Positions 11,601-20,009 of a stretch of 32,556 bases of DNA are shown here, in pieces. The stretch comes from Sperchopsis tessellata. Lineage: Eukaryota > Arthropoda > Insecta > Coleoptera > Hydrophilidae. The position numbers and the translations under genes were made by a program. The stretch's first letter is position 1. The number at the start of each line of letters is the position of its first letter. The DNA is taken from positions 1 through 32,556 of the forward strand of contig JAWQRN010000269.1 in NCBI GenBank assembly GCA_033557685.1, read 5' to 3'. The notes under the pieces are model-generated. The model saw nothing but the letters and a program-made list of their open reading frames with translations. It was not told the origin of the DNA and did no database searches.

Positions 11601-13656
11601 GAAATGGCCAACCAAATAGCAGAAGAGGTACATATCCGGCATTGTATACCTTTTGAGTTTCACAAGTTGCTACCAAAAACATTTGCGATGTTTATCCAAG
11701 TGCATTAGACGTTCGTAAATGCCAAAGGCGGTTTTCTAAATTCACATCTGGTAATTTTGATCTTTCTGACTCGTATCGGTCAGGAAGACCAACAACTTTA
11801 GGCAATGACTTGTTAAGGGCAGAAGTAGAAACAAATCAGTGTCAGACAATCGAGGAACTGTCAAACACTCTTAACCAACCTTGGTCGACCATCCAAGTAC
11901 ATTTGCAGCAGATTGGTAAAGTATGCAGAGCAGGTGTTTGGGTCCTGCATAAATCTGTCTGAAGAAAACAAAGCTAACCGATCCACCGCATGCAATTTAT
12001 TGCTTCAATGGCACAATTCAGAAGCGTTTTTTGATCACTTGATCATAGGAGATGAAAAATGGGTTCTCTATGATAATCCAAAATGCAAAAGGCATGGCAC
12101 TATCTGAATGAATCGGCACGAAATACTGCTAAGCCAGGTTTGCAATCCCAAAAATGCACTTTTTTGTGTTTGGTGGAGTATTCGTGGAATTGTTCATTTT
12201 GAAGTGCAGAAACCTGGACAAACTGTGAATGCAGACATTTACTGTGAATATTTGGAACAAGTAAATCAATCTTTAATTGAAAAGTTTTTAGCGATTGTCA
12301 ACAGAAAAGATATTATTCTGCAACACGATAATGCAAGACTGCACTGCACAAGACGAACCCTGGAAAAAATTAATGAATTGGGGTGGGAGGTACTGCCTCA
12401 CCCACCATACTCGCCCAACATTGCACTATCAGATTTCCATTTATTCCGATCGCTACAACACTTTCTATGTGACAAAAAATTTGGAAATTTGGATGATATC
12501 CAAAATGCTATCTCCAGATATTTTGCTCAAAAACCAATTGATTTTTATCAATCCGGCATTCAAAATTTGCGCTCTAGTGGGTAAAAGGTTGTTGATAACG
12601 AGGGTGATTACATCATTGATTAAAAATTAAAATAAGTTCAAAATTTATTTATTTGAATTTAATGTTAAAAAACAACATTACTGTCTGGTCCCTCCAATAA
12701 ATATATTTTTTTATTCCTTAGTATACAAGTTCTATTTTACTAAAACGTGACAAATAAAAAACATGTCAATCAACATTTAAACATTTAAAAAAACTATTTC
12801 TTGAATTATTTTAATAATTGACTATGAATAGTAACTATCAAAGCAGTTAAAAGTGTATTGTTGTTTCCATTCGTATGCTATAATTGTTAACTATGGGAAA
12901 CTTCAAAAATAAACCAACAATGGGGCAAAGACAAATAGTCGCTCCTATTTAAAAAAATAAATTAACTTGATGGTGTCGCATAAAAGATAAAAAGTTGTGT
13001 ATAGATTTGGTTATTTGAAAAAGATGTGAAATTTTTGTTGCCGTATGTGTTGATACTCGCCTTGAAAATGTTCCTTGCAGCAGTAGAAGAAACATGGGTA
13101 CTTGTCAGAGCCTCTACATGGTTTCCACCCAGAAAGAACATTCATATAAATAACATTTTGTATTATGGTGTAAATATTAGCATAATAAACAGAAATAAAC
13201 GCACTGACTTTCGTTACTATTATTTCCACATATTTGGTTGAAGATAACATCTCATCCATGTAAATTCCAATCTGGTTTGAAAATTAAATGTCTTGATAAT
13301 GTCCCCTGTAATGGAGGAAAACCGGAAGATAGCTAATTTTTGAAAACTACTCACATTAAAATAAATACTTTAAAATTGTTGAATTGTTATTTGTGAACTT
13401 GTAAAAACATAGTAATATGATTGGAAATGATGGGTTAGGAATTAATATATGAATTATTCATTTAGTTAAGGGATTGTATATTACTTTTTGAATTTGTATT
13501 TTTGTGCTAAATAAACATAACAACTACTATAAATTTTAATTCTAGATTATCCAAACACCAGGGCTTTGGGAAAGCTATTCTTATGGAAATATAAATGTGG
13601 GAACAAAGGACCATCCATCTCAGTCTAACTGTAGTGGGTACTGCCGCTTAACCTAA
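5603..13656 (+). CDS. Rab18: Rab18 small GTPase, complete gene of four coding exons
   Basis: Joining 5603-5670, 5728-6037, 9620-9745 and 13546-13656 gives an uninterrupted 204-residue protein, against about 206 in vertebrate Rab18. All GTPase motifs are present: P-loop GESGVGKSS (15-23), switch I TIGVDF (40-45), WDTAGQE (62-68), NKID (122-125) and EASAK (149-153). The Rab18-specific stretch IIQTPGLWES (169-178) and the C-terminal CSGYCRLT, with cysteines at 197 and 201, match the family's prenylation tail. Rab18 is known to act at the endoplasmic reticulum and lipid droplets, cycling between GDP and GTP. Introns obey GT/AG and the joins keep frame. It is therefore a functional-looking host gene, not a processed copy. 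Introns 2 and 3 are full of transposon remnants, all lying outside the exons. The identification is very secure. Confidence 0.95.
5671..5727 (+). other. Rab18: Rab18 intron 1 (57 nt)
   Basis: A very short phase-2 intron with donor gtgatt and acceptor aatttttag. It is required to restore Ser23-Leu24 of the P-loop region. Its size is close to the lower limit for insect introns and contrasts with the multi-kilobase introns 2 and 3. Confidence 0.88.
5728..6037 (+). CDS. Rab18: Rab18 exon 2
   Basis: Encodes the end of Ser23 through Val126. It carries switch I, the DTAGQE box of switch II, the LTPSYYRDAQGAILVYDV strand and the NKID guanine-specificity motif. It ends in phase 0 at a strong donor, GTAAGT. 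Confidence 0.95.
6038..7314 (+). other. Rab18 intron 2, 5' part without recognised element
   Basis: AT-rich intron sequence. A small hairpin (gacact/agtgtc, around 6200-6216) and a 13-base inverted repeat (ttgattttttcct near 6352 against its complement near 6390) are visible. A 73-codon open frame at 6212-6433 has no recognisable similarity and overlaps these repeats. I see no further gene or element here. Confidence 0.5.
7315..7518. mobile_element. piggyBac-type MITE flanked by TTAA
   Basis: A 204-bp unit is bounded by TTAA at 7315-7318 and 7515-7518. The two halves form a long imperfect palindrome: TTTCTTGC, then CCCACCGGTGGATCA, and further in CTATGTGA-CCACT on the left, match the reverse complement of the right half. 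The insertion target TTAA is diagnostic of piggyBac. There is no room for a transposase, so it is non-autonomous. It lies inside Rab18 intron 2 and is only about 30 bases from the next element. The terminal bases (CAC/CTC) are not the canonical CCC of some piggyBac families, so the subfamily is unknown. Confidence 0.8.
7551..8395 (+). mobile_element. Tc1/mariner-type transposon with large internal deletion
   Basis: Ends match as imperfect 25-bp inverted repeats: AACGGGTCTTTCAATTGTAA on the left and AACGGGTTTTCCAATAAGAA from the right, flanked by TA. The transposase remnant starts at ATG 7664 (MEKYTIQQRIEIVK), continues with the helix-turn-helix region in two frames (CPTESAIQRLIAKFEGTGS), then jumps near 7905-7930 straight to the late catalytic region (TVKGERYREMITNFFW). 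The part with the first catalytic aspartate is missing. The later PPxSCDLT-LDF region, with the third aspartate, is present but a stop replaces a residue there. An end-of-protein segment (SLVYANKPSTLNDLEN, then RGHLND) is visible near 8170-8270. Non-autonomous, inside Rab18 intron 2. Confidence 0.85.
8396..8929 (+). other. Rab18 intron 2, unassigned stretch
   Basis: AT-rich. A 34-codon open run around 8595-8695 (HSSTITDVMETKYKECVEVG...) looks coding-like but ends at a stop, has no recognised family, and may be a fragment of an old retrocopy. Nothing else is recognisable. Confidence 0.35.
8930..9410 (+). repeat. Unclassified repeat end with hammerhead-like CTGAAGA...CGAAAC core
   Basis: Starts after a short (TA)n at 8930-8941 and ends before another TA run at about 9400-9412. 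Near 9320-9350 it has CTGAAGA, about 13 bases, then CGAAACGATCG. This resembles motifs in Penelope-like elements, whose terminal repeats are known to carry hammerhead ribozymes (CTGATGA...CGAAAC). One base of the first box differs from the canonical form. An 86-codon frame at 9106-9366 is low-complexity (Thr/Pro/His) and not recognised. It lies in Rab18 intron 2, about 200 bases before exon 3. Confidence 0.4.
9620..9745 (+). CDS. Rab18: Rab18 exon 3
   Basis: Forty-two codons (residues 127-168) from acceptor TTTGTATACAG to donor GTATGT. It reads NHREVSREDGLNFARRH, then the EASAK guanine-binding motif, and DGVQCAFEELVHK, all closely matching Rab18. Phase 0 at both ends. Confidence 0.95.
10171..10627. 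mobile_element. Tigger/pogo-like element, terminal regions only
   Basis: The left end reads CAGTGGTCTCAACCTATAAT and continues with repeats of TATAATGGA at about 10181-10228. The right end reads GGTCATAATGAACC, AATTCCCTTGATCCCTCGAA and GTTCATTA near 10570-10612. These are the diagnostic sub-terminal sequences of Tigger/pogo elements, whose ends carry CAGT and runs of TATAACGGA or GTTATAACGAAC; here most CG has decayed to TG or CA. With only about 350 bases between ends and no transposase motif it is a non-autonomous or collapsed copy. The right terminus is degenerate, so its edge is approximate. The 108-codon open frame inside is not a gene. Confidence 0.65.
10855..11350 (+). repeat. Possible MITE-like end (TACAGGTGTCCC) and unassigned AT-rich sequence
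   Basis: At 10854 the sequence TACAGGTGTCCCATTTTCGA has the look of an inverted terminal repeat of a short insect element, but I could not find a convincing reverse-complement partner downstream. The rest is AT-rich intron sequence. Confidence 0.25.
11461..12697 (+). mobile_element. Mariner-family transposon, near full length
   Basis: TA dinucleotides at 11459-11460 and 12698-12699 flank a 1,237-bp unit, the normal size of a mariner. Ends are imperfect inverted repeats: GGGGTCCGGAAAGTAAGGTC on the left, against GGAGGGACCAGACAGTAATG from the right. It holds a recognisable but broken mariner transposase (see next entry). It sits in Rab18 intron 3 in the same orientation as the gene. Confidence 0.9.
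11604..12623 (+). pseudogene. Mariner DD34D transposase, broken
   Basis: Starts at ATG 11604 (MANQIAEEVHIRH) and ends with GDYIID and a stop at 12621. The helix-turn-helix part reads RFSKFTSGNFDLSD, then SGRPTTL. The catalytic aspartates are all still visible: GDEKWVLYDN near 12050, LQHDNARLH near 12322 and PPYSPNIALSDFHLF near 12400-12445 (the usual motif is YSPDLAPSDFH). Several frameshifts (near 11665, 11910, 12090 and 12145) and a stop at 12105 kill it. Compared with the 7551 copy it belongs to a different mariner lineage and is much better preserved, hence probably younger. Family length is about 345 residues, consistent with 1,020 bases. Confidence 0.9.
12700..13010 (+). other. Rab18 intron 3, unassigned AT-rich stretch
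   Basis: No coding or repeat structure recognised. Confidence 0.5.
13055..13340 (+). repeat. Penelope-type terminal repeat fragments with two hammerhead-like cores
   Basis: 13060-13130 reads CCTTGAAAATGTTCCTTGCA, then TAGAAGAAACATGGG, then CAGAGCCTCTACATGGTTTC. It matches over about 70 bases the stretch at 21714-21790 that follows a Penelope endonuclease. A second related core, CTTGATAATGTCCCCTGTAA followed by GGAGGAAAACCGG, lies at 13292-13326. In both, a degenerate first box (cTTGAaaAT), a GTCC arm, a loop, a GGA(C) arm and GAAA occur in the order of a hammerhead ribozyme core. This is inside Rab18 intron 3, about 200 bases before the last exon. Confidence 0.5.
13546..13656 (+). CDS. Rab18: Rab18 exon 4 with C-terminal prenylation motif
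   Basis: Begins after acceptor TTTTAATTCTAG and encodes residues 169-204 and the TAA stop. It reads IIQTPGLWES, a variable linker with GNINVGTKDHPSQSN, then CSGYCRLT. The vertebrate protein ends CGGYCSVL, so the two-cysteine pattern and CaaX spacing are kept. It was too short for ordinary open-frame detection and was found by the conserved IIQTPGLWES string. Confidence 0.95.
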   Translation: MIQTPGLWESYSYGNINVGTKDHPSQSNCSGYCRLT

Positions 13657-13660
13657 TAAA
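13655..13660 (+). terminator. Candidate Rab18 polyadenylation signal overlapping the stop
   Basis: AATAAA overlaps the TAA stop codon. This is unusually close for a poly(A) signal; more AATAAA strings lie downstream, for instance near 13970, so the real 3' end is uncertain. Confidence 0.2.
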
Positions 13661-13740
13661 AAATATTTAATTATTTAACTAATTGTAATTAACATATAGT
13701 TAACTATAATAAGAACTAAAACTGCTAAATATCAAATTTA

Positions 13741-14196
13741 TACAGGGTGATTTAAATTTGTGGGGTACATGGGAATTTCAGAAACTGTAAAAGCTATGGC
13801 TAAAATCGAGGTTTTCATTTTTGTTTAATTTTTTAAGACTAAAACAATTTGACAACCCTTCAGTTGTTTAGAAATATTTGCAAAAACTTGCACTTCCTTT
13901 AGACTGTTTTTAAAGATAAATGTAAATATTTAACTATTTATTTTTCATGAATTATTGTTACGAATTAAAAAAAATAAAAGAAATATTCTCATTTCCAAAA
14001 TGTCTATAGTTATTTACCCAGACGAAGAAATAAGTTTGGGTTATTAAAAATTTAGAGTACATATAAAAAATTTTAGTATTTATACAAACAACTAAATGTT
14101 AGATTTATTAGCTTATAAAGTAATCTACAATTAAGCATTTTTGCCTTCATTTAACTATGTTCATAGCTCCAAGAGAAATTTGAACCACCCTGTATA
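13741..14196. mobile_element. Non-autonomous DNA element (about 455 bp MITE) with TACAGGGTG ends
   Basis: The left end TACAGGGTGATTTAAATTTG is matched by the reverse complement of the right end, TACAGGGTGGTTCAAATTTC, giving about 20 bp of terminal inverted repeats with few mismatches. Flanks are TA-rich, so a TA duplication is plausible. The interior is AT-rich without coding motifs. It lies immediately downstream of the Rab18 stop codon, so the element may contribute the gene's 3' UTR. The superfamily is not certain. Confidence 0.7.
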
Positions 14197-14198
14197 TA

Positions 14199-14208
14199 TG
14201 TGTGTGTG

Positions 14209-14257
<49 letters not shown>
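14199..14257. repeat. (TG)n(AT)n microsatellite
   Basis: A short TG run of about 12 bases followed by about 47 bases of AT dinucleotides, starting exactly at the right end of the TACAGGGTG element. Confidence 0.95.
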
Positions 14258-14260
<3 letters not shown>

Positions 14261-14574
14261 ACACTTATAAACTTTCAATGTTATTTGTGGATGTAATATA
14301 GATTATATTTTTTATTAAAATTATTTTAATTTATTTTTTTTTATTCACTTTTGACTGATTCAAATTAAGATGTTCTAGAGTAATTAATAGAATATAATAT
14401 ATTATAAGAACATAGCAAACTTACTGTGATGACATGTACAACATGCTATTCATTACTATCATCTTATTCATACTATATAGATTTTACATCACTATTTCAC
14501 ATCTAGGGGTAGAGTTATGTACGTGTATTCCATTTTAAACATCAACTGAAACATGACCTTACAATGTTACATTA

Positions 14575-14853
14575 ATTCAGTACGTAGACTTCCACAGCAA
14601 CAGTAAATATCTTCAGGATTTCCGGGAGATAACCGTGTGTTGGCTTTAGGTTTTGCCGACGTTTCATCCGCCATTGCAGGGGACATTATCAAGACATGTA
14701 GCTCTTAAAAGTGCTAATTAAACATTGCCATGTAGCTCTGAAAAGTGCTAGCTATAGGTGCCGACCATGTTATTCTATTATTAGCACTTTTTAGAGCTGG
14801 TCGGCACTCCTGCAAAAGCCAACACATGGTTATCTCCCGGAAAACCTGAAGAT
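14575..14853 (-). mobile_element. 279-bp Penelope-related insertion with 12-bp target duplication
   Basis: AATGTTACATTA is found at 14563-14574 and again at 14854-14865, flanking the unit exactly, as a target-site duplication would. Inside, the left arm (TATCTTCAGGATTTCCGGGA, GATAACCGTGTGTTGGCTTT) is the near-perfect inverse of the right arm at about 14805-14853. The minus strand carries a hammerhead-like core (CTTGATAATGTCCCCTGCAA, then GGCGGATGAAACGTCGGC) at 14658-14693. Between the arms are two tandem 34-bp-spaced copies of CATGTAGCTCT-AAAAGTGCTA and an inverted third copy at about 14780-14797. Long duplications favour a retroelement rather than a DNA transposon. Confidence 0.75.
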
Positions 14854-14869
14854 AATGTTACATTACTTT

Positions 14870-15540
14870 TATTACTAAGTAGATTCTATGTATTTTTAAT
14901 TTATCGATCAGTTGGTTCCATTGCTCTTGCCTAAAAGAGATAAATGAATACTGCATGTGGATTTTATATAGTATCATAGATCACTGTTTTGCAATTTAGT
15001 GTGTGGTTAAATATGAACATCAGCTCTATCTTTAGATGTTAAAATTTAAGCATTTTGAAATACAGTAATCCCTCTATTTACATAGATTCACTTTACAGAA
15101 ATGGTTATTTCATATTTTACATAGTTTTATGTTTTTAAGGTTTAAATGAAATCAGGAGTATCATTTACATGAAGAATCCCCTAATTATATCTATATTAAC
15201 TATAAAATGACTGGTGTGGACAAATCTAATAAACTGTTATTACTGATGCATGTTAAATAGTGAGACATCAAGTTGACCATCATCAAAAAACTAGCTAATA
15301 TAATGCTTAAGAACCGTTAATATATTTATACATGTTAACACTAAAAAGTAACAAAAAATTGATATAAACTAATAGAAGGAGAAACTGGTATGAGGATAAT
15401 TTGTTTTAAGAGAAAATACACCAGAATAATTTAGCACCACAGGACATCGAGCTGCCATAACTGAGGCAGTATAGAGAACAAGGATATACATTTATAGGAC
15501 TAATGAACATCACAAATTCATCACCAGGCTCTATCAAAAC
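14870..15540. other. Unassigned AT-rich intergenic stretch
   Basis: No gene, RNA or element motif recognised. Confidence 0.5.
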
Positions 15541-15950
15541 TTGTTTTGCAATTTTTTTCTAGTTGTACGGAGCAAAAAGAAATGCAGAAAATATGTCAAA
15601 TGCTTTAATTGCAAGGAAGCAAAAAAAAGATATAAAAATACCAGAGTCATTAAAGAAATCATAGCTTACGATAAACTCTCATACTATCTGGAAATGAAAA
15701 ATGTACTTAGGAATCAAGAAAACCTTATATTGAATCCGAGTGAGTTAACAATATTACTATCTCGGCATGTGCTAAATCACATAGCTGGCAGGCGTGGACA
15801 GTAAAACAGGGCATGCAAATATCGGAGCTACATACCAAGTGTGCGTTATTTTCATTACACAAGGGTAGAAAAATTAGAACCAAAACGTCGTCAACAAAAG
15901 AGAGCGCATAGCAAAAATAAATGTATGAACCGTGAAATAACAATTTTCCT
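15541..15950 (+). other. Unrecognised coding-like stretch (open 15541-15804)
   Basis: An 87-codon frame rich in Lys, with KKCRKYVKCFNCKEAKKRYK in its first half, lies in transposon-rich sequence about 700 bases before LINE RT coding on the same strand. It could be the linker between endonuclease and RT of a LINE, where basic stretches are common, but no diagnostic motif is present. I would not call it a gene. Confidence 0.2.
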
Positions 15951-16640
15951 CACTACTATGTTTCAAAGCTCATAATGCTTTGAGATTGTTACATTTTATT
16001 AATCATGGAATTATTGACACAAAGAAGTAGCTTGAAAACCACAAAGTAGAGACCAGCATGGTCCCGGACCATGTCCATGGGCTGGGTGGTAACATAAAAT
16101 ATAAAAAGGCATAGGCTCAATCATTGCAAATTGGTATTTGACTTATACAAGTTAAATACCTAATAAATATAAATTCATAGGTACATATGTACCCGTATGA
16201 ACCAAATAGTGTCTCTCTTCCACCTCGTGTGGATATCCCCTCACACATGATTGTCTGCTCTCTATTGCTTTCACAATAATAAATTAATGCATTAGTTCTT
16301 ATCTTTTCAAAATAAATAAACACATTTTTTACATTATTTTAATTCTTGAAGATCATTGTATGTTTATTTTATAAATTTCAGCAATAAAGGGATAAACTAG
16401 TGTTTATAAATGCATATGTATAAATTAAGTATAAAAGAAGCAAAGACAGGAAAAAATCACCTTTGGTGAAGACTTTTGTAGAATGAGGGATACTTTGCAA
16501 ATAATTGATGCAATACACAAACATGACTCCACTCCGGTGACCAAAGCACAGCTGAACACAATGAAGTATCATTATAGAAAGGCAATCTCTACACCCTATG
16601 GGTAAAAGAGGAATGGTGATGATGATGACATAGAAAAGCA
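15950..16640. other. Unassigned intergenic stretch with a small perfect hairpin
   Basis: CATGGTCC-C-GGACCATG at 16057-16073 is an 8-bp stem with a one-base centre, too tight to form a good RNA hairpin. Otherwise nothing recognised. Confidence 0.4.
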
Positions 16641-17560
16641 TTTGAAAAGGCTAAACAGATGAAATATGATAAATAAATCACCGAATCTCAAGATACCCAG
16701 AATAAAATATGGAGAGTAATACATTCTGAAACTGGGAGAATTATAAAACCAGTGTACATCAAAATCGATCCAGACACTTAAATGCTACCATCGCAGAGAA
16801 AACACGCAACACATTAAGTTTCTCTAAAGAAAATTACTCAATCTATCTAAAAACATTCCTACATCACCAAATACCCTCTTTCTTCTACCCACTGATGAAA
16901 AAGAAGTGAATGAAACAATAATGGCACGTAAAGGTAAAACTAGTCAAAATATCTATGGGCTTTTTACAAAAATAATTAAAACTACTGCTGCCAACATAAG
17001 TAAACAAATTGCTTATGCAATAAATAGATCATTTGATGAAGGCTCATTCCCAGATAGTTTAAAACTTGCCCTCACAAAACCAATCTATTAGAGGGGTGAC
17101 AGGGCTGAACCTGGCTGAGAGTGATACTGCCAGTTCTTTCGAAGATATATGAAAAAATTCTTTGCACTTTTTCAATGTCACTTAACTTATGGGCATCTAC
17201 TTTGGGGACACTCAGCACATGCGAAAAGGGCTTTTATGTTGCAGAAGCGGGCAGTTAGATGTCTGGCTGGAGTGATATACGGATCTGCAGACCTTTATTC
17301 ACAGATTTAAAAATATTTACATTGTGGCACTGTATATCATTGAACATATGAAAGAAAATAGTCACTGATCCCATGAAGATAGGCTACAATACTAGGGGCA
17401 AGTCTTGATGCTTCCTTGGCATCGAATAAATAAAGACAAAACTGGTTCAAATTATTGAACTTTCAAAATTTAAAACAAAATTCCCATCCAGTGGCACTTG
17501 AACCTAACAACAAAACAACTACTTAAAAAACTGAAAACTCCTCATGGATTTGGCACCATA
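16640..17560 (+). pseudogene. LINE (Jockey/RTE-like non-LTR) RT fragment with internal deletion
   Basis: The plus strand reads LPTDEKEVNETIMARKGKTS at about 16879-16938, then NIYGLFTKIIKTTAANISKQ, FDEGSFPDSLKLALTKPIY and RGD at 16950-17097: the first part of a LINE RT (K-SS-DGl, lt-lfN-sf--G-FP--LK-A-i-PIyKkGD). After KKILCTF-like sequence it jumps to CHLTYGHLLWGHSAHAKR and LQKRAVRCLAG (about 17175-17265), the usual C-terminal region, and ends with INKDKTGSNY-like and ALEPNNKT-like segments near 17430-17510. The central RT palm with the FADD motif is missing. Stops throughout; dead. Confidence 0.7.
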
Positions 17561-17639
17561 TGATGTAACATAGCAAGATACATTAACGAATTAAATAATT
17601 GGAGTAGTTCAGTGTATTAAGTGTAAATGCATTTTAAGT

Positions 17640-18860
17640 TATTCCTCGTTTAAGATGGGAAGTTCATACTTAAAACGTCACATTTGCAAAATAATTGAAT
17701 AAAAGAAGCGGAAAATGTACGAAAAGCACTTATTTCGAAAGTTCAGCCATTAATTGATGCTCATAAAGATATATCATACGCGATGATGACATTGCATTTT
17801 ATAAACGACAATTGACAGTTTTTTTTTACATGTGAATTTCTGGACAATAAAAAAACTGTAATGAACATCAAATATGAATTAAATTGTAGATTCAAAGAAA
17901 TGGAATTGAAAGATGTTCATTCAAAATTATTTCTTTTGTTAACGACAGAGGACCTAATATAGTTAGTGCTGTACAACCAAATTTCAGATTGATTTGAATT
18001 TGCCATATGCTCAACACAATATATTGAAATACTTTCACAGATAATTTGAACATAGAATCACTTCCACACATTAAATTATTGACCAATGAGGTTAAATATG
18101 TTGTGACATATTTAAAGAATACAGGTCTTGTTCGGCATTTAAAAACCGCTGTCCATCAATAATGTAAATGGCATTGCAATAGTCATTTAGATATGCCATT
18201 TACGACGACATTACAAATATTCTCATAGAGCGTCGAGCTGAGGGAGAAATAGACCACATAGAGCAAGAAACACTCAAGATGCTTATAAGTTTCCTGAAAG
18301 CATTTAAAGACGTATCTATACAACTTGAAGGTGACATTTACCCAACATTATAACTAGTTTTGCCAGTTAGAACTGGGTTTTTAAATTTTTTCTAAGTTTC
18401 TCCTATTGATTCAACTGATGTTAACCTGAAAACTAGAACACGAAAAATTTTCATTGTTTAAATTCCATAGAAGTATCATTCTTTTGGTCAAATTTTTGCT
18501 AGTTGAAAATGTTATCGCACCACTAAAACCAAGAAGTAATTCAGGATGTGCGTAATATAATATAAAAATACAAGCACAAGCCCAGTAAATGTAATCCGAA
18601 ATTAATATAAAAGAAAATTTAATGAAAGTGAACCCCTACCTAATAAATCATTTCAAGACAATCGATTTCACAGAAAAGGGAAAGGACGAAGTGTTTGGAC
18701 AAGTTGAGCCTAAAGACGAAGATAGATGAATTTATATATCTATCAGAAGTAGCCAAACGCATTCTTTGTTTCCCTGCTAGTGACAGTGTTGACTCTATTG
18801 TTGAACAATAATTTACAATAAATTTCTGATGTAAGAGTAAATGGACATCAAACACTAACA
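17640..18860 (+). pseudogene. hAT-superfamily transposase remnant (hobo/BED-type)
   Basis: Plus-strand pieces in order: a SSYLKRHI-like string near 17655 (end of a BED zinc finger), DAHKDISYAMMTLHFINDN near 17758-17815 (usually DxWTDD-k-isY--iTlHFI-d, with the first catalytic Asp), VNDRGPNIVSAV near 17939-17975 (second catalytic region), an LKTAVHQ-cKWH-like segment near 18139, LKMLISFLKAFKDVS near 18270-18315 and LSEVAKRILCFPASDS near 18739-18785 (C-terminal hAT region, usually SEVAKRILCIPASSA-SERVFS). It differs from the ZMYM1-like hAT at 1918. Stops and frameshifts make it non-functional. Confidence 0.75.
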
Positions 18861-19300
18861 GTATGGTTGTTAAAAACGAATATACTTTGTGTGGGTGACT
18901 TACAAATTCATATTTTTATTATTAGATTTAAAATAATTGTAATTTCACTTTTATTCTTTTTTTTTTATTGGTCTTTGTTTGGACCAAGTTACTATTTGAT
19001 CTGGTTCAAGCCGGATATGGGTAATTATTTAAAAAAAAATTGGCCTAGGGCCTCAAATACAAAGGATAGGGTAAAATTGAAAAAATTAGGCCCGTGCAGG
19101 TCTCTTACCACGAGGTTTATTGTTGAAGTGTTGAAAAACATGATATATATTTTTTAATATTGAAAAGCTAAAATAAATATAAGTTTGAGACAATTGTTTA
19201 AGACAAAGCTGGAGGTTTTACAGGTGAGGTTTTACATGTAAGTAGGTAGGTGTAAGGGCCCAACTCTTCTACATCAGATTTAACATTGATAGAAAAACCA
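18860..19300. other. Unassigned AT-rich stretch
   Basis: The 96-codon open frame at 18867-19157 is hydrophobic at its start and then basic; no family recognised and no support that it is a gene. Confidence 0.4.
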
Positions 19301-19319
19301 AAATGAAACACTACAAGAA

Positions 19320-19540
19320 ATATGCATTTTTATAGATTAGATTCCATTTCAAGGATTTTGATGTTTTCAAAATCCTTTGCATGAGCGGTGTTGAATACAT
19401 GATAAGCAAGAGTGCATGCACCAGGATGAAATTTGGAATCACTTTTGTGAAGAGTTAACAATTTACTCGGTTTTTGTTGGGTGTGGCCGATATAACATTT
19501 ATAACAACTCTTACAGTCAACCTTTATACACTACGTTACT
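19320..19540 (-). pseudogene. Penelope-like GIY-YIG endonuclease fragment, minus strand
   Basis: The minus strand reads, from about 19530 down, VDCKSCYKCYIGHTQQKPSK at 19530-19471, then LTLHKSD, TLAYHVFNTAHAKDFENIK and ILEMESNL to about 19337. The order CYIG-T, LxxHKSD, AxHv--t-H-FdFenvkIL-eE is that of the Penelope endonuclease. The CYIGHT box corresponds to the plus-strand bases 19481-19498. Substantially open over about 65 codons, but bordered by stops. It is a different copy from those at 1-340 and 21330-21650. Confidence 0.7.
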
Positions 19541-19970
19541 TCTCTTTGAAAAGGGGGTGGGCTCTTAAGGATGTATACAACAAGGTAACCTTCAGAAGAC
19601 TAATTTACAATCCTTATATTTGACCCTTGAAAATGTTTTAAAATTTTGTAGTAATTTAGGGAATTTCCGATATTTGATGACTTACCGCAACATGAGACTA
19701 ATATATATTGTTTGATCTCAGAGTTATTTCATGCCAATACCCATATTTTTTTTCTGACATCCTCTTTTATAGTTAAAGGAAACTGGACAATAAAATTATT
19801 ATTTTTATATTTTGTACATATTTAATTTATTTAAGTTCTCTTTGGAACTTTTTAATTTTTTCTGTTCTCCTTTGAATTTAGTTATTTTGTAATTTATATT
19901 ATTATTATTTGTTAAATAATTTGATTATTTAAAAATTAGTAGGTGTCACGTAAAAATCTAAATTTAAAAA

Positions 19971-20000
19971 CTGATGATGGGAGTAAAATCTGAAAACGTT
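19971..20000 (+). ncRNA. Possible hammerhead-type core CTGATGA...GAAAAC
   Basis: CTGATGATGGGAGTAAAATC followed by TGAAAACGTT has an exact CTGATGA first box and a GAAAA second box 14 bases on. Canonical pairing of the intervening stem is weak, so this is more likely a decayed copy of the Penelope-associated motif than an active ribozyme. It is on the strand opposite to the Penelope endonuclease fragment 450 bases to the left. Confidence 0.3.
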
Positions 20001-20009
20001 ATTTAATAA

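Noticed and set aside
5603..13656. Rab18 as a processed pseudogene or retrocopy
   Set aside because: Four exons with GT/AG introns in consistent phases, no stops, and an intact C-terminal prenylation motif.
16057..16073. CATGGTCC-C-GGACCATG as a regulatory operator
   Set aside because: A single short palindrome in intergenic sequence without a neighbouring gene.
18867..19157. Membrane-protein-like 96-codon frame
   Set aside because: Hydrophobic run comes from T-rich DNA (poly-T gives Phe) and nothing else supports a gene.
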